From: Liopterus haemorrhoidalis
Lineage: Eukaryota > Arthropoda > Insecta > Coleoptera > Dytiscidae
Direction of reading: 5' to 3'
DNA: 64,000 bases
NCBI GenBank assembly: GCA_963971575.1
Contig: OZ020618.1
Coordinates: forward strand, 51,474,509-51,538,508
The translations under genes were made by a program, and so were the position numbers. The notes beneath the pieces were generated by a model. The model ran no database searches, was not told the DNA's origin, and saw nothing but the letters and a program-made list of their open reading frames with translations. Positions 21,286-32,399 of this stretch are shown piece after piece; position 1 is the first letter of the stretch, and the number at the start of each line of letters is the position of its first letter.

Positions 21286-21436
21286 ACCGACCGCCAACAT
21301 ATATAAGGGAGGTATTGTGATTATACGTATTTAGACATTTCGAGATTTCGATGGATCTCCACGAATTGAGAATCTCCCTACATAACGTTTTGGCTATTTT
21401 TAGCATGAGGTCTGTCAGTCTGTCTGTTTGTCCGTT

Positions 21437-21473
<37 letters not shown>

Positions 21474-21876
21474 CTCTGTCTGCCTGTCTGTCGGTCTGTG
21501 TACACGTGCAGAGCAAATTAAGCTAAAAGGATTTTTATGAAACTTCATAGAGCTTTTGACATCAATGGCACGAGTTAATCAACTTTTGGTAAAAATCGGT
21601 TCACAAGAAATGGGAATTTACTCGTGTCAATTTTATGATTTTTAACAACAGAGAAATATTTCGAAAAAATTTATATAACAAAAATTGCTATAAAAGCAAT
21701 AACTAACAACTTTTATTTGAGACATTTTATCTAACGTTTCCATTGTCATGGTAAATAATATCTCTGTTAGAAAATATTAGGCTATTAAATCGTTAAGTTA
21801 TTTCTACTCTGCTGCTAGAATGTATTTTATATAATTACTTTGTGATGGCGGTCGGTCCTGTGGTGGCCACAGCTGA
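21286..21876 (+). mobile_element. GTCT-array repeat (HINE-like), copy 4, full length
   Basis: It runs from ACCGACCGCCAACATATATA (21286) to the hairpin CTGTGGTGGCCACAG and CTGA (21876), followed by a T run. The array spans 21411-21498 and is mostly TCTG with TTTG and CTCTC interruptions. Tiny overlapping RQTD-type reading frames in the array are artefacts. Confidence 0.82.
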
Positions 21877-22010
21877 TTTTTATAAATAACATTTAGCTTA
21901 TTTTGTTGTAAACTATTCTTTATTGAGTATTTTAATTGATTGAATGCAATAAACGTACAAAAGAAATCATGCGCTATTTATTTACATATATTTTTTTCTA
22001 TCCCTAGACT

Positions 22011-22262
22011 CAGGGCCGCCCCTAGCATTTTCGGGGCCCCATCTATATATATATATATATATTGAATAACGATATTTTTTTAAATATTATTAAGTATTAA
22101 CAAAGTACACATACTTATATTTAATGAAAATATAATTTTTTTCCAACTGTTTATAAAACATTGAATAATATTTTTAATGTATTTTATTATTTTATTACTT
22201 GACGGTCGAAGTGCGGGGCCTGGGGCAGGTGCCCCACTTGCTCCCGCATAGGGACGGCCCTG
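22011..22262. mobile_element. hAT MITE with perfect 8-bp duplication
   Basis: Termini CAGGGCCGCCCCTA and the complement of TAGGGACGGCCCTG are inverted with one mismatch. Both flanks are CCTAGACT (22003-22010, 22263-22270). The 252-bp interior contains a short (AT)n run and no ORF. Confidence 0.9.
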
Positions 22263-22270
22263 CCTAGACT

Positions 22271-23289
22271 TTTCCGATGTGTGTATTTTGAATGGTCTAT
22301 TTAATGATGCAAGAATAAACTTGCTATGTTTATTGATACAGCCGTATCTCCAAACTTTCCTAGCGCCCTACATATTTCTGTACAACAAATATAGTATTGA
22401 GTGTGCTCAGTACGGCACTGTAGGTTTGAAATGTTGAGATCTGTGAGATACAGAGGGGCTGAACGTTCAAATTCCTTCTATATTAGTTCCAGGAGGAACA
22501 TATCTGCCTCTCCTGACTGCTCCTGACTGCTCCTGTCTCTCGGCAATAAAATTACATCTGATGTTCTCTGCGGTCGCTTAAAAATTCCTTTAGATTCACA
22601 GGCTTGATTTCTTGCCTCTAGAAACATACAAGAGCTTTTGATTTCCCTCTTTATAGGGAAATCTCTACAGAAATAAAATAAAAAAGGACCACTTATCAGA
22701 GAAATCAAAAGAAACATGTAAAAAGGTTTTAAGATCACGAAAACATATTTAAACTATATTTTACATTCTTTGGAAAAACTCGTAAAAGATGAAGAAAACA
22801 ACTTATAGAAGATCTGAAACTTAGTGTTAATATAGACAACCGGAAAGGATCGGCAGTGCTGCGATAAAACAAATAATTGCTAATATTTTGGTTATTATTT
22901 TATTTATATGTTTTGATAATTGTTGGGATGAACAAGTGTTGAGGTGCTGTTTTCGAGATCACGTTTTCTGACTAACATTTTTTGCCAAAACTTCAAAAAA
23001 ACTCGAAAAGTTGCAAACAAATGTTTTTTGCAAATATCTCCATTCCGTTGTAAAATTCGGAAAAAATATTTCCATACTAAATTAAAAAAGGATATATTCT
23101 CTATAATTTTGCTTTCATAAGTTTTTTTATGGGATTAATGGTTTCACTGCTAGAGCACCGCAGTTGGAATATTTTTCGAATTCATGAAAATTGTACTTTA
23201 TGCTGCCAAATTAACGTGACAAAAATTACGAAGAATTTCATATTTGAATGTGAGCGTGTGAGATCTTAGTTAATAATTATTTTTTTCAA
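22271..23289. other. No recognised gene
   Basis: An 86-codon minus-strand frame at 22478-22738 begins with a hydrophobic stretch (MILKPFYMFLLISLISGP) that looks like a signal peptide, but it has no recognisable domain and no supporting context. A GACTGCTCCT motif is tandemly duplicated at about 22515-22535. Confidence 0.35.
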
Positions 23290-23567
23290 GATCTTTATTT
23301 ATATAAGCGCGTAATTCATCTATATCTGATGCACTGTATTCTAATGTTGTTTCGTCGATAAACAGATTTTCCGTAGCAATTTAGTTTATATATCGAATTT
23401 ATATATATAAGGAAAAGCGTAGGACCGAAAAAGCGTACTGAACCCTGAGAAACACCACATGTTATAGTGCGAACTAAGCTCATTGTTTTGTTAATTTGAG
23501 TAAATTGTGTTCTATTTGTAAAATAACTTTGGAACCAATCAAATGTTTTGCCATGAATACCTATATT
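23290..23567 (-). pseudogene. LINE reverse transcriptase fragment
   Basis: One frame reads GIHGKTFDWFQSYFTNRTQF, then TCGVSQGSVRFFGPTLFLIY, and ends in a decayed stretch. The first block is the DWFxSYLxxRxQ region and the second the GVPQGSVLGPLLFLIYIND region of non-LTR reverse transcriptases. The catalytic YADD block is not preserved. A hAT MITE begins 25 bases to the right. Confidence 0.75.
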
Positions 23568-23591
23568 TTAAATATTTTTATTTATCTTAAT

Positions 23592-24179
23592 CAGTAGCGA
23601 CTGGTGAGTAAAATATTTGGGGGAACACTTTTTGATCCATATACTGCAATTTTGTCCAGAATACGGCCCACGGACAAACAATCCGGCCCAACAATAAGTT
23701 TCTAAAGGCTCGCATGAAATTTCTGCCCCTTGTTTTTTTTTTAAATCAACCTCCCCCGTCTTCAAACGATTTTCTGAATTTCTCTACTCTTGTTCTTAAT
23801 TTATCTTCAGAATTTAAAACGAACTTAGCTAGTCTAAACTGGCCGAAATTCACTAATACATACACACTAAACCTTCCATTGTAGCCCTTTCCAGTTTTTT
23901 TTTTTTTTTACTTGATTAGATAAATACATTAGAAATCGCATGTGGAAACACTGTACCGGGACACTAACGTGTAGTGTCCTCATGAGTTTTCTAGATCTAA
24001 AATTTTAAAATCTTACACTTACATGAAAAATCTTTGAATTAGAAATAATAGAAATAAATATGTATATGCAGATATATTGCGTGATTTAATGCAATTTTAA
24101 AGTATAAATGAGATTTTAAATTTAGCTTTTTTTCTTAAAAATATTGAGGAGGTTCCAGCACCAGTCTCAGCCGCCACTG
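23592..24179. mobile_element. hAT MITE, near-perfect 8-bp duplication
   Basis: Termini CAGTAGCGACTG and the complement of CAGCCGCCACTG match at all but two positions. The flanks are ATCTTAAT (23584-23591) and ATCTTAAG (24180-24187), differing at one base. The 588-bp interior has no convincing ORF. Confidence 0.8.
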
Positions 24180-24187
24180 ATCTTAAG

Positions 24188-24923
24188 ACCCACAGTCACA
24201 AATACCTATCTTTGACTGTGATTGGAACGTGAAGGCGAATGGTACAGCTATTAGATTACGAGTCCTGCTGTTTGTATGGTGTTTAGGTCTTCAAAATAAG
24301 ATCCTTTCGGTAGCATTTTGAGTTTTTTACCTTACTTGATAATCCATCGTATTCGTCGAATTTAACTCCGTGCAATTTCTTTTTGATTCTGAAATGTTCA
24401 AGCTTGATGACCCGCAACCCGTCTCAATCTGCGATATGTGATACGATCTACAAAATCCTAATTTTGTTATTTAAATGTTACTCCTCGTATTCGTATACAT
24501 AGATACCTGGAAAGACTTGGTATGAAACAAAGCAATCAGTATTTGTGTGAGTGAAGCCAATAGCCTTTCAAAAAGCATAAGTAGATGGTATTTTTCACGG
24601 AATTAAATCGTATTTTAAAATTGTATTTACGAAAATAACAAAACATGAATAGAAATGAGAGAATTCACATATGTTCGACGCGGAATATAACAGCAAATTG
24701 CCACTTATATCGACAAACAGATAATACTCCAAATGTGTTCACATTTGTATGTGAATTGTCATTGTTATACCCTAAAAAAATGTATGCAAACACACAAAGT
24801 ATCGTATTAAAAGACGGGCTAAAAACATAACAACTAACACTTTTGAAAATACAGTACTCAAGCGTTTAACAACTCCATTCAAAATGTGCTCTCTGTTCTA
24901 AAATAATTGACACATTTGCATGT
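24188..24923. other. No clear gene; possible LINE tail
   Basis: On the minus strand near 24200-24290 a frame containing NSRTRNLIAVPF faintly resembles the HNYNTR end of a LINE ORF2. It may continue the fragment at 23290-23567 across the MITE, but this is weak. Confidence 0.25.
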
Positions 24924-26205
24924 TATTTTTTAACAGAATTTATGCTGACTTACATCTAAGACTTGTTTCTTAGTAATTTGGTGCTGCTGAATTCAAATAT
25001 ACTTCAGTTTTTGCGTATCACATCAGATTTTTGCTCTACAACAAATACATATTTTCGGCCAAATAATGCTTCTATCATTTAATTTAAGACGTCGATACTG
25101 TAACTGGTACAAATTTGGCGAACAATAAGGACTAAATAATTAGTAAATATTCTACAAATTTTATTTAGAGTGAAAGAAAGAAAATGAGAACAGTTTTAAT
25201 TACATTTTAATGCATTGGAGTGTTAAAATAAAAATACAAAATAATTTAAGGATTAAATGGTCGTTTGTAAGATCTTCTGGAGTGCACCATTCCCTATAAG
25301 TCTTTTTTAATACTCCAACAGTAGTCAGCCATCATGTGAGTATCCTTCCTTGATAACGTCTCTCCATCTCTTTTAAATCCTGATGGAAACGTTCACTCTG
25401 TTCATCACTAACATCTCCAAGATTGACAGGAAATTTGTCAAGATGACTGTTTAAAAAATGAAGCTTCACGCTCACGTTTCACCCCAGATGATGATAATTT
25501 TCAATCAAATTTTCAACGACCTGCACATAGTTTTCGGCCTTTTTATTTCCAAGAAAATTTTTGATGAGCGCCACGAAAGACTGCCATGCATTCTTCTCCA
25601 TAACATTCATATGTACAGTGAAATGTGGATCATTCACTAATTTTCTAATTTGTGGTCCGTCAAAAATGCCATCTTTTAGCTTCTCATTACTGAGACTTTG
25701 AAATGTTTCAGATATATATTTGAAACAGTCACCATCTTTGTTCAACGCTTTTACAAACTGCTTCATTAGACCCAGTTTAATATGAAGAGGCGGGAAAATT
25801 ATTTGTGTTCGCTCCACCAAAGGTTCGTGTATTATGTTTGGGTCTTCAACATTTAAATGATTATCTCTCACTCTGCTGTCCCACAAACACAAAAAACATG
25901 GATATTTTGTGAATCCACCTTGTTGGCCAAGTAAAAAGTAACCCCGCCGTTGTAAAAAGGTCTATAACAAGTACCTGCATGTAAGGCGTTCCTACGAAAT
26001 ATATTGGACAACAAGAACGAAGCTGAAATTAAAGTAGACGTATATCAGAACGTGAAAACGTGAAAAAAGTCATAACACGATAGAACAAAAATTTTACATG
26101 ATAGGCAGAAACTGTTAACATTTTTGAAATCAGCACCTCAAAATTAGTTAAAAACAAGTATCAGATCTAAGTTAGCAAAAAAAAGTTTAAATTTGTTGAT
26201 CATTG
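24924..26205 (-). mobile_element. Uncharacterised TIR element family U, copy c (best preserved)
   Basis: About 1.28 kb collinear with the copy at 3809-5076 in the opposite orientation, including both flanks. The terminal motifs are degraded (TTTAACAGAATTT on the left, TTGTTGATCATTG on the right). It carries the longest open part of the family ORF. Confidence 0.75.
25246..25965 (-). pseudogene. Family U protein, longest copy (unknown function)
   Basis: Coding starts in the NFLLGQ-equivalent region near 25945. The frame GGFTKYPCFLCLWDSRVRDN runs on without interruption to 25479, covering IHEPLVERTQIIFPPLHIKL, KQFVKALNKDGDCFKYI, FDGPQIRKL, NAWQSFVALIKNFLGNKKAE and NYVQVVENLIENYHHLG. After a stop follow SVKLHFLNSHLDKFPVNLG, ERFHQDLKEMERRYQGR and, after a small deletion that shifts the frame, the basic end RPFNP. 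At roughly 235 residues this may be a domain of a longer protein. No transmembrane segment or signal peptide is evident. I recall similar multi-copy invertebrate proteins but no assigned function. Confidence 0.72.
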
Positions 26206-27029
26206 TTATTTATTATTTCAAAATACTTGATTTTTCGAAAGTGGGCTATTCGTGAGATACTTAGTAATTTATATTGGATCTGACAAAGTATCGTTATGTG
26301 TAATACGTTAGCAATTACAAGATCAAGCGCCGCTAACGTGATCTAATACATCAGTTCCTAATTAACACCAACTCTGATTGATCCAAACTACTGCAAACTT
26401 TGTTATTGATATCAGCGTCATAACCTTAATCATTAACAATATTCCATAACTTAACAACGATATTAGATCAATAAAATATATTTTAATAATGAGTTATTCG
26501 TAGAATCAGTAAATTGTGTTACTATTCCTGTGCGTTGACGACCAGTCGTCAGAGATCAGGTCGTCAAAAGATCAATTTGAACTTTTTTTACTTCGTTTTA
26601 CTTAAAAATTCTAGTATTTGCGATATCTACCTAGATTATATTAGTTGTTTCTGAATATAATCCTGATTGTTTTAATTTTATTTCTATATTATCTGGTACA
26701 TGTTTAGCATTAGTGTGACTTTGAACGTGTCTCTCCCACGTTGCGATTCTTATCAGAGTGAGTGCATATTTTAAGCCACCCTCAGGAAGTTGAGTTGATT
26801 TTTATCTTTATTTCAACGGAAATATCATTTGAGTGTATGGCTAAAATTACATAACATGATCACACAAAGTAGGGAAATTACATTTTCTTATAACATTTTT
26901 AAACAAGGGATCTTGAAAAAATGTTACGCTCTACATAATAGTTATATAGACTATACAGTGCTGACAATATTGTGGTCAATTAGCTATACTTTAAGTGAAA
27001 TTTGGCATGCATATACAGTTTTGTCTTTG
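26206..27029. other. No recognised gene
   Basis: AT-rich. The last 40 bases (GAAATTTGGCATGCATATAC at about 26998) match part of a second GTCT-bearing repeat family at 62965-63440. Confidence 0.4.
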
Positions 27030-27351
27030 AACCGCATTTGCTCTGTACGTGTACACAGACAGACGGACGGACGGACGGACAGACAGACAGACCGACAGAC
27101 AGACAGATAGACAGACACACCGTCAAACATCATGCTAAAAATAGTCAAAACGATATGTAGGGACCTGAAGATGGATCTCCAGGAAATCCATCAAAACTGA
27201 CGGACGGACGGACGGACGGACAGACAGACAGCCAGACCGACAGACAGACAGATAGACAGACAGACCGTCAGACATTATGCTAAAAATAGTCAGAACGATA
27301 TGTAGGGATCTGAAGATGGATCTCCAGGAAATCCATCGAAACGGACGGACG

Positions 27352-27386
<35 letters not shown>

Positions 27387-27670
27387 CGACAGACAGACAG
27401 ATAGACAGACACACCGTCAAACATCATGCTAAAAATAGTCAGAACGATGTAGGGACCTGAAGATGGATCTCCAGGAAAACCATCGAAACGGACGGACGGA
27501 CGGACGGACAGACAGACAGACCGACAGACAGACAGATGGACAGACAGATCGTCAGACATCATGCTAAAAATAGGCAAAACGTTATGTAGGGACCTCAATT
27601 CGTGGCGATCCATCGAAATGTCAAAATCGGTATGATCACAATACCTCCCTTATATATGTTGCTGGTCGGT
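27030..27670 (-). mobile_element. GTCT-array repeat (HINE-like), copy 5, amplified array
   Basis: The 5' end is intact (TCGGTAAAAAC at 27670) but the 3' half is missing beyond GTGTACAC (27050). A unit of about 150 bases, made of a tetranucleotide array plus a conserved block (ATGCTAAAAATAGTCA, GGGACCTGAAGATGGATC, CAGGAAATCCATC), is tandemly repeated three to four times at 27055-27600. The same higher-order amplification is seen in copy 8. Confidence 0.8.
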
Positions 27671-27866
27671 AAAAACTAAAACGAATTAAGTCTTTTAAGA
27701 GCCAGTAATCCGAGGTATAAGTTTATTCCGATGTTTATTCCAACGTTCGGTTTCACAATACATTTTTTATTCTCGGATAGTTATCCATGGTTTTATTGAA
27801 AATAAAATAAATTTGGAAATAAAATCGAAATTTCAAAATCGGTATGATCACAATACCTCCCTTATA

Positions 27867-28608
27867 CGAGGGATGTTTCCAAAGTTCTGGGAATTTTGCT
27901 ATAATTTTTATTATTTTGTTAATTTTCGTCAATATTATGTAGTTTTTCAACATAATCTCCATTTAACTGAATACATTTATCCTAACGATAAACTAATTTT
28001 TTTAAGCCGTCTTATTAAGTATCCGACCTATTTAGTTTCTGTTCTGGTCCCAACAGCCTTGGCACCTAGCGCGGCGAAACCTTGCTAACGCACAAACAAT
28101 CATGCAAGATGTCATGAACTTGTCTTGTACCTATCCCTAGACGTACACTAATTTGACGAATAGTCATTCGCCTGTCCTCTTTCAGTAGGTCTTCGACGGC
28201 AGTAATGTTTCTTTCATTTACCGACGTGCTTGGGCGCCCACTGCGTGGATCGTCTTCTAGTGATTTTCTTCCGATTTCAAAACCATCGATCCACCTATAA
28301 ACAGTACTTTTGGATTCTGCAGACTCACCAAATACTCCTAGCAGACGCTGAATAATTTCTGATGTTTTCACACCTTTCCACAAAAAGAAAATTATTGCTC
28401 TTTGAGATTTTGCTGCGTCTTCCATGGTTACAAAAACTATGCTATGAAAACGCGTCTATATCAGTCGAACACCTAAATCAGACTGAACAATATTGCACTA
28501 GATAGTTGCATAAACATGTCAAGACTTGTCTGGCACCAATAACATTGCCTATAAGTTCTGCGTAATTTAATTATAGCACAATTCCCATAATTTAGGAAAC
28601 ATCCCTCG
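27867..28608 (-). mobile_element. Internally deleted mariner with exact ends
   Basis: ITRs of about 33 bases start CGAGGGATGTTTCC at both ends, with three or four mismatches. TA lies on each side (27865-27866, 28609-28610). The 742-bp unit is an internal-deletion derivative; its target was a GTCT-array repeat, which dates it as younger than that copy. Confidence 0.93.
28066..28425 (-). pseudogene. Mariner transposase N-terminal half
   Basis: The 119-codon open frame begins MEDAAKSQRAIIFFLWKGVK and contains both helix-turn-helix segments: KSTVYRWIDGFEIGRKSL, the GRPSTSVNERNI hook, and MTIRQISVRLGIGTRQVHDI. After CVSKVSP the catalytic domain is deleted; a separate remnant near 27970 reads IQLNGDYVEK, the usual mariner C-terminus. 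With no DDD residues it cannot catalyse transposition but retains the DNA-binding half. Confidence 0.88.
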
Positions 28609-28708
28609 TATATGTTGGCGGTCGGTAACAACTTGGACAAGGAAAATAACAAGGTGAACACGAGTAAGCATGGTTTGGGTTCCGAAGAATAAGACGAGAA
28701 GTAAGGGT

Positions 28709-28836
28709 TGAGAGGTTAAGAGATGGCATGACTAGATTAAGAAACATGCCGGAAAATTCTGGACAAGGATCAGAAAAAACCGGAACAAATGGCGTAAATG
28801 GGAAAGATCTTCTACGAAAAAATGGATTGTATAAAT
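28709..28836 (+). pseudogene. LINE ORF2 C-terminal tail, short
   Basis: The frame VKRWHD, stop, IKKHAGKFWTRIRKNRNKWR and ERSSTKKWI resembles the common C-terminal end of RTE-like LINEs (TRW.DDIKK.AG..W.R.A.DR..WR.LEEAY..QW). Only about 40 codons with one stop survive. Confidence 0.45.
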
Positions 28837-28974
28837 TCCTGTACATGTTAATTTATGAATTCTTAATTTTGTTATTCATGGATTTGTTTATTGTAACTAC
28901 TATATATTTTAGTTTGTTTCGTTTTGAATTATCTATTTATATATTTTTACAGGCTGTTATTATTAACTATTAGT

Positions 28975-29663
28975 GTCTACTAGCACGCATCGTTAATAGC
29001 TTTTACTATGTAGGTTTGTACGTATATACATATATATGTGATTAGTTATCAATGCTAATCCATTTTTGACATTTTTTTCTCCCGTAGTATTGGTGAAAAT
29101 TATTTGTTTACAAAATCCCGTTTTTTCTATCAAATAAAGTGAACATTTTCTATATTTACTGTTTCCAATTTTCGTAAAGGCACTTCAACTTTTCTAATCC
29201 ATTTATTTATTGACATTTCTGAAAGTCTCTGGCTATATTTCGCTGTCAGTAACTTCCCTTTTTTATCTTCTACGTATTAATTAGGATTTCCTTTCTTTCC
29301 CGACTGCTACTGTCGTCGCAACTCGACACATTTCCGACAACACAACGCATCAGCAAACACTAATCAACTGCACTGTGTTTCCCTGCACTCTAACAACTTA
29401 CAAGTTTTAACTGGCTTCTTAAAGATTTGGGGTTTAAATCAAAGCGCTGCAATTAATCTTGGGTTCCATCCAAATCACTAAAAAAAGAAGTGAGTAAAGG
29501 ACACATAAAACTTAAAAAATATGGCAACACTGTTGACAGACCCATATGATTTCTGGATAGTACCAACCTTCAAACGATACGTGTGAAAATTTTATTACAT
29601 TCTGACAATTTGTTCAGAGGTTACAGTGGTTTTAGTGACTCCAGTTTTGTAATTTTCAAAATA
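28975..29663. other. No recognised gene
   Basis: AT-rich; the part after about 29520 is probably the 5' leader of the mariner at 29664. Its left ITR is not recognisable. Confidence 0.4.
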
Positions 29664-30530
29664 ATGGATAAAAAAGAATTTCGTGTGTTGATTAAACATT
29701 GTTTTTTGATGGAAAAAATACTGTTGAAGCCAAACAGTGGCTTGACAAGCGTTATAGAGACTGAACCAGGAAAATCAACTATTACTGATTGGTATGCTGA
29801 ATTCAAACGCGGTCGTACAAACACCGATGATGCTGAACGCTCTGGTCGCCCAAAATCGGCAGTTGTTCCGGAAAACATAAAAAAAGTCCACAAAATAGTT
29901 TTGAAAGATCGTTAAGTGAAGTTGCGTGAGATAGCTGACACCTTAAAGATATCAGAAGGTAGTGTGTTGCATGCGTAAATTGCTTTCGAAGTGGGTGCCG
30001 CGTTCGCTTACACCAGACCAAAAACAACAACGCTTCGACGATTCAGAGCGCTGTTGGGAGCTGTTCAAGCGAGATAAAAAGGATTTCTTGCATCGGTATG
30101 TGACAATGAAAACATGGATCCACTACTATACATCTGAATCAACAAGATCGTCAGCTGAGTGGACAGCAGTCGGTGAAATTCGTCCAAAGCGACCAAAAAC
30201 TCAAAAGTCAGCTGGAAAGGTTATGACATCCGTATTTTGGGACGCGCATGGTATTTTGTTTATCGACTATCTTGAGAAAGTTAAAACTATCAATAGCGAA
30301 TACTACATGGCATTATTGGATCGATTGGGTGTAGTAATCAAGAAAAAAAAGGCTTCACATGCATAAGAAAAAAGTGCTCTTTCACCAAGACAACGCCCCG
30401 TGTCACAAGTCGATGAAAACGATGGTTAAATTGAATGAATTACGCTTCGAATTGATTCCTCACCCACCGTACTCTCCAGATCTGGCCCCCAGCGACTACT
30501 GGCTTTTTGCAGATCTCAAAAAGATTTTAT
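29664..30530 (+). pseudogene. Mariner transposase (irritans-like), frameshifted
   Basis: From the ATG at 29664: MDKKEFRVLIKHCFLM, KSTITDWYAEFKRGRTNTDD, AERSGRPKSAVVPENIKK, a stop, VKLREIADTLKISEGS, then in other frames KLLSKWVPRSLTPDQKQQRF, RDKKDFLHRYVTM, KTWIHYYTSES, SAGKVMTSVFWDAHGILF, KVLFHQDNAPCHKSM and PHPPYSPDLAPSDYWLF. The first catalytic Asp (expected DETW) reads KTW here; the second (QDNAP) and third (PSDYW) are present. At least four frameshifts or stops and a missing C-terminus make it inactive. Near full length, it matches the irritans subfamily. Confidence 0.88.
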
Positions 30531-30639
30531 TAGAGTATGTAAGGCTGAGATACTCAAGTCCGTCCATTCATTTGCAAGGTTTTTTTAAGAAAAGTAGTAA
30601 AATTGTAGTAAAATTGCACTAAAAAATGAGCTCCTGTTT

Positions 30640-31856
30640 CCGTGTAAACGACGACCTCGGCATTTTGAGGCCCCTATCAAGCCTGGGGCCCTGGGCTCGT
30701 GCCTTATGTGCCCTTATGCGAATGCAAAACCAATTTTATATTATTTTATTTTCAAAATCAAGATATCACGAAAACAGAAAACAGAAAAAATATAAACAAA
30801 CAATCCGTACTTTAGCCAGCGATCCTTCGAAAAATAATCGCAGCAAAAACAAATAAATATCATTGCACCACTATGACTTACTGACTTCCTGTCTGAATTA
30901 TAAGATATATAAAGAATATTGATAATTCATATTCCCATTGAATGAAACGTCACAACATCCATTATCTATTATTTGGCAAATTTTAAGGAATTGTACTGTA
31001 TTATATGCCGCTTTTGTAATATATCAGCCCTGTAATAGAACAGTCACTCAGCTGTATATTTGTATTTCATAATGGTTAAAACTTTTTCAATGACCAATTG
31101 AACTATTGAGATTCGAGCGCCTTTATTTACATTTATTGGGAGCAATAAAGTATTATTGTACTGGCTTTCGTCATCTCCAGTTGCGTATGAGTAAAACGTT
31201 TGTTTTGAAAAAAAAAACACTATATCACATCTGATCACATATATTTTATTTACTTTTCTGTCTAATCTGCTCGCGGAGCACTAGTAGATGTACCGCGGAG
31301 TACAGTTTGGGAAACCTGCCCTAAGTTTTGATGGCTGTACGGCTTGTACGTACCTTTAATAAATTTTATTTATGCGTTCCCATTATTTCATGTTGTATTT
31401 TGGAAATAGTTGTATGGTAAAAGTGAAATGAAGTAAGCGTAAGATGAAAAATGAATATTTCAGTGACATTTTTACGAGATTGTGCGGTGTCTTTAGTGGC
31501 TGGTTGCAGATCTCTTGTTTACCGATAAGGCTGTAATAAAGTGGTCTCACGTTCCCGAAATTACGGGCATTATGTGCGGTGGATGAGCCACAGCGCTACC
31601 GCATCTATGTATCGTTATATATTAAGAGAACGCGGGGTTCCGCACCCGTCACGCCACGATAAACTCCGCATATAGCCGTCACACCACCGCACTTTGGGCT
31701 TTACGATTTTTAACAATGAAAAAAATATAATAAAAATAATTTATATTACTAATTTAAATTATAAATTCATAACCAACTGTGAAATCTTATAAAAAATACT
31801 CCTACTTTTTTAAATATTCGTTTACCAAAAATATTATTGTGGTTTTGTATGGTTTT
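30640..31856. other. No recognised gene; one TIR remnant
   Basis: At 31265-31320 a stretch ending CGGAGTACAGTTTGGGAAAC matches the right end of the element at 54518-54966, so a lone terminus of that family lies here. Nothing else was recognised. Confidence 0.4.
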
Positions 31857-32335
31857 ACCGACCGCCAACATATATAAGGGAGGTATTGTGATCATACCGA
31901 TTTTGACATTTCGAGATTTCGATGGATCTCCACGAATTGAGGTCCCTACATAACGTTTCGACTATTTTTAGCATGATGTCTGTCGGTCTGTCTGTCCGTC
32001 TGTCTGTCCGTCTGTCTGTCTGTCTGTCCGTCCATCTGTCTGTCCGTCTGTCCGTCTGTCTGTGTACACGTGCAGAGTAAATTCGGCTGAAAGGATTTTT
32101 ATGAAACTTCATATTTAAGCTTCTGCCATCAATGGCACAAGTTGATCAACTTTTGGTAAAAATCGGTTGACTAAAAATGGGAGTTTACTCGTGTCGATTT
32201 TAAGATTTTTGTAAATATTTCGAAAAAAATTATTGAACAAAAGGTGCTATAAAAGCAATAACTAATAACTTTTATTTGAGACGTTTTTTGATAAAACGAA
32301 AAATTTCGAATAATTTCTGTAAAATTTTTCGAAAT
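31857..32335 (+). mobile_element. GTCT-array repeat (HINE-like), copy 7, 3' truncated
   Basis: The 5' end ACCGACCGCCAACATATATA is intact, the array spans 31978-32063, and the body continues to an AT-rich stretch at about 32335. The 3' hairpin end is missing and a hammerhead-bearing repeat follows. Confidence 0.8.
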
Positions 32336-32367
32336 TTATATATATATTTTTTTTATATTTGTTATTA

Positions 32368-32399
32368 AGTGTAATGGTGAGATATCTCACCATTACACT
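32368..32399. repeat. Perfect 32-base palindrome
   Basis: The sequence from AGTGTAATGGTGAGA to its exact complement has no spacer (centre at 32383/32384). It marks the upstream edge of the hammerhead-bearing repeat and may be a hairpin at a retroelement junction. Confidence 0.85.

Larger units (their letters stand above)
27823..28627 (-). mobile_element. GTCT-array repeat, copy 6, 5' end split by mariner
   Basis: Only about 60 bases of the family 5' end are present: 27823-27866 and, beyond a mariner insertion, 28609-28627. Rejoining the halves at the TA restores the CCTCCCTTATATATGTTGGC of other copies, so the mariner at 27867-28608 inserted into it. Confidence 0.85.

Noticed and set aside
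22478..22738. Small secreted protein with signal peptide
   Set aside because: The hydrophobic start is suggestive, but there is no recognisable domain, no homologous copy in the window and no promoter or splice context; chance in AT-rich DNA is plausible.
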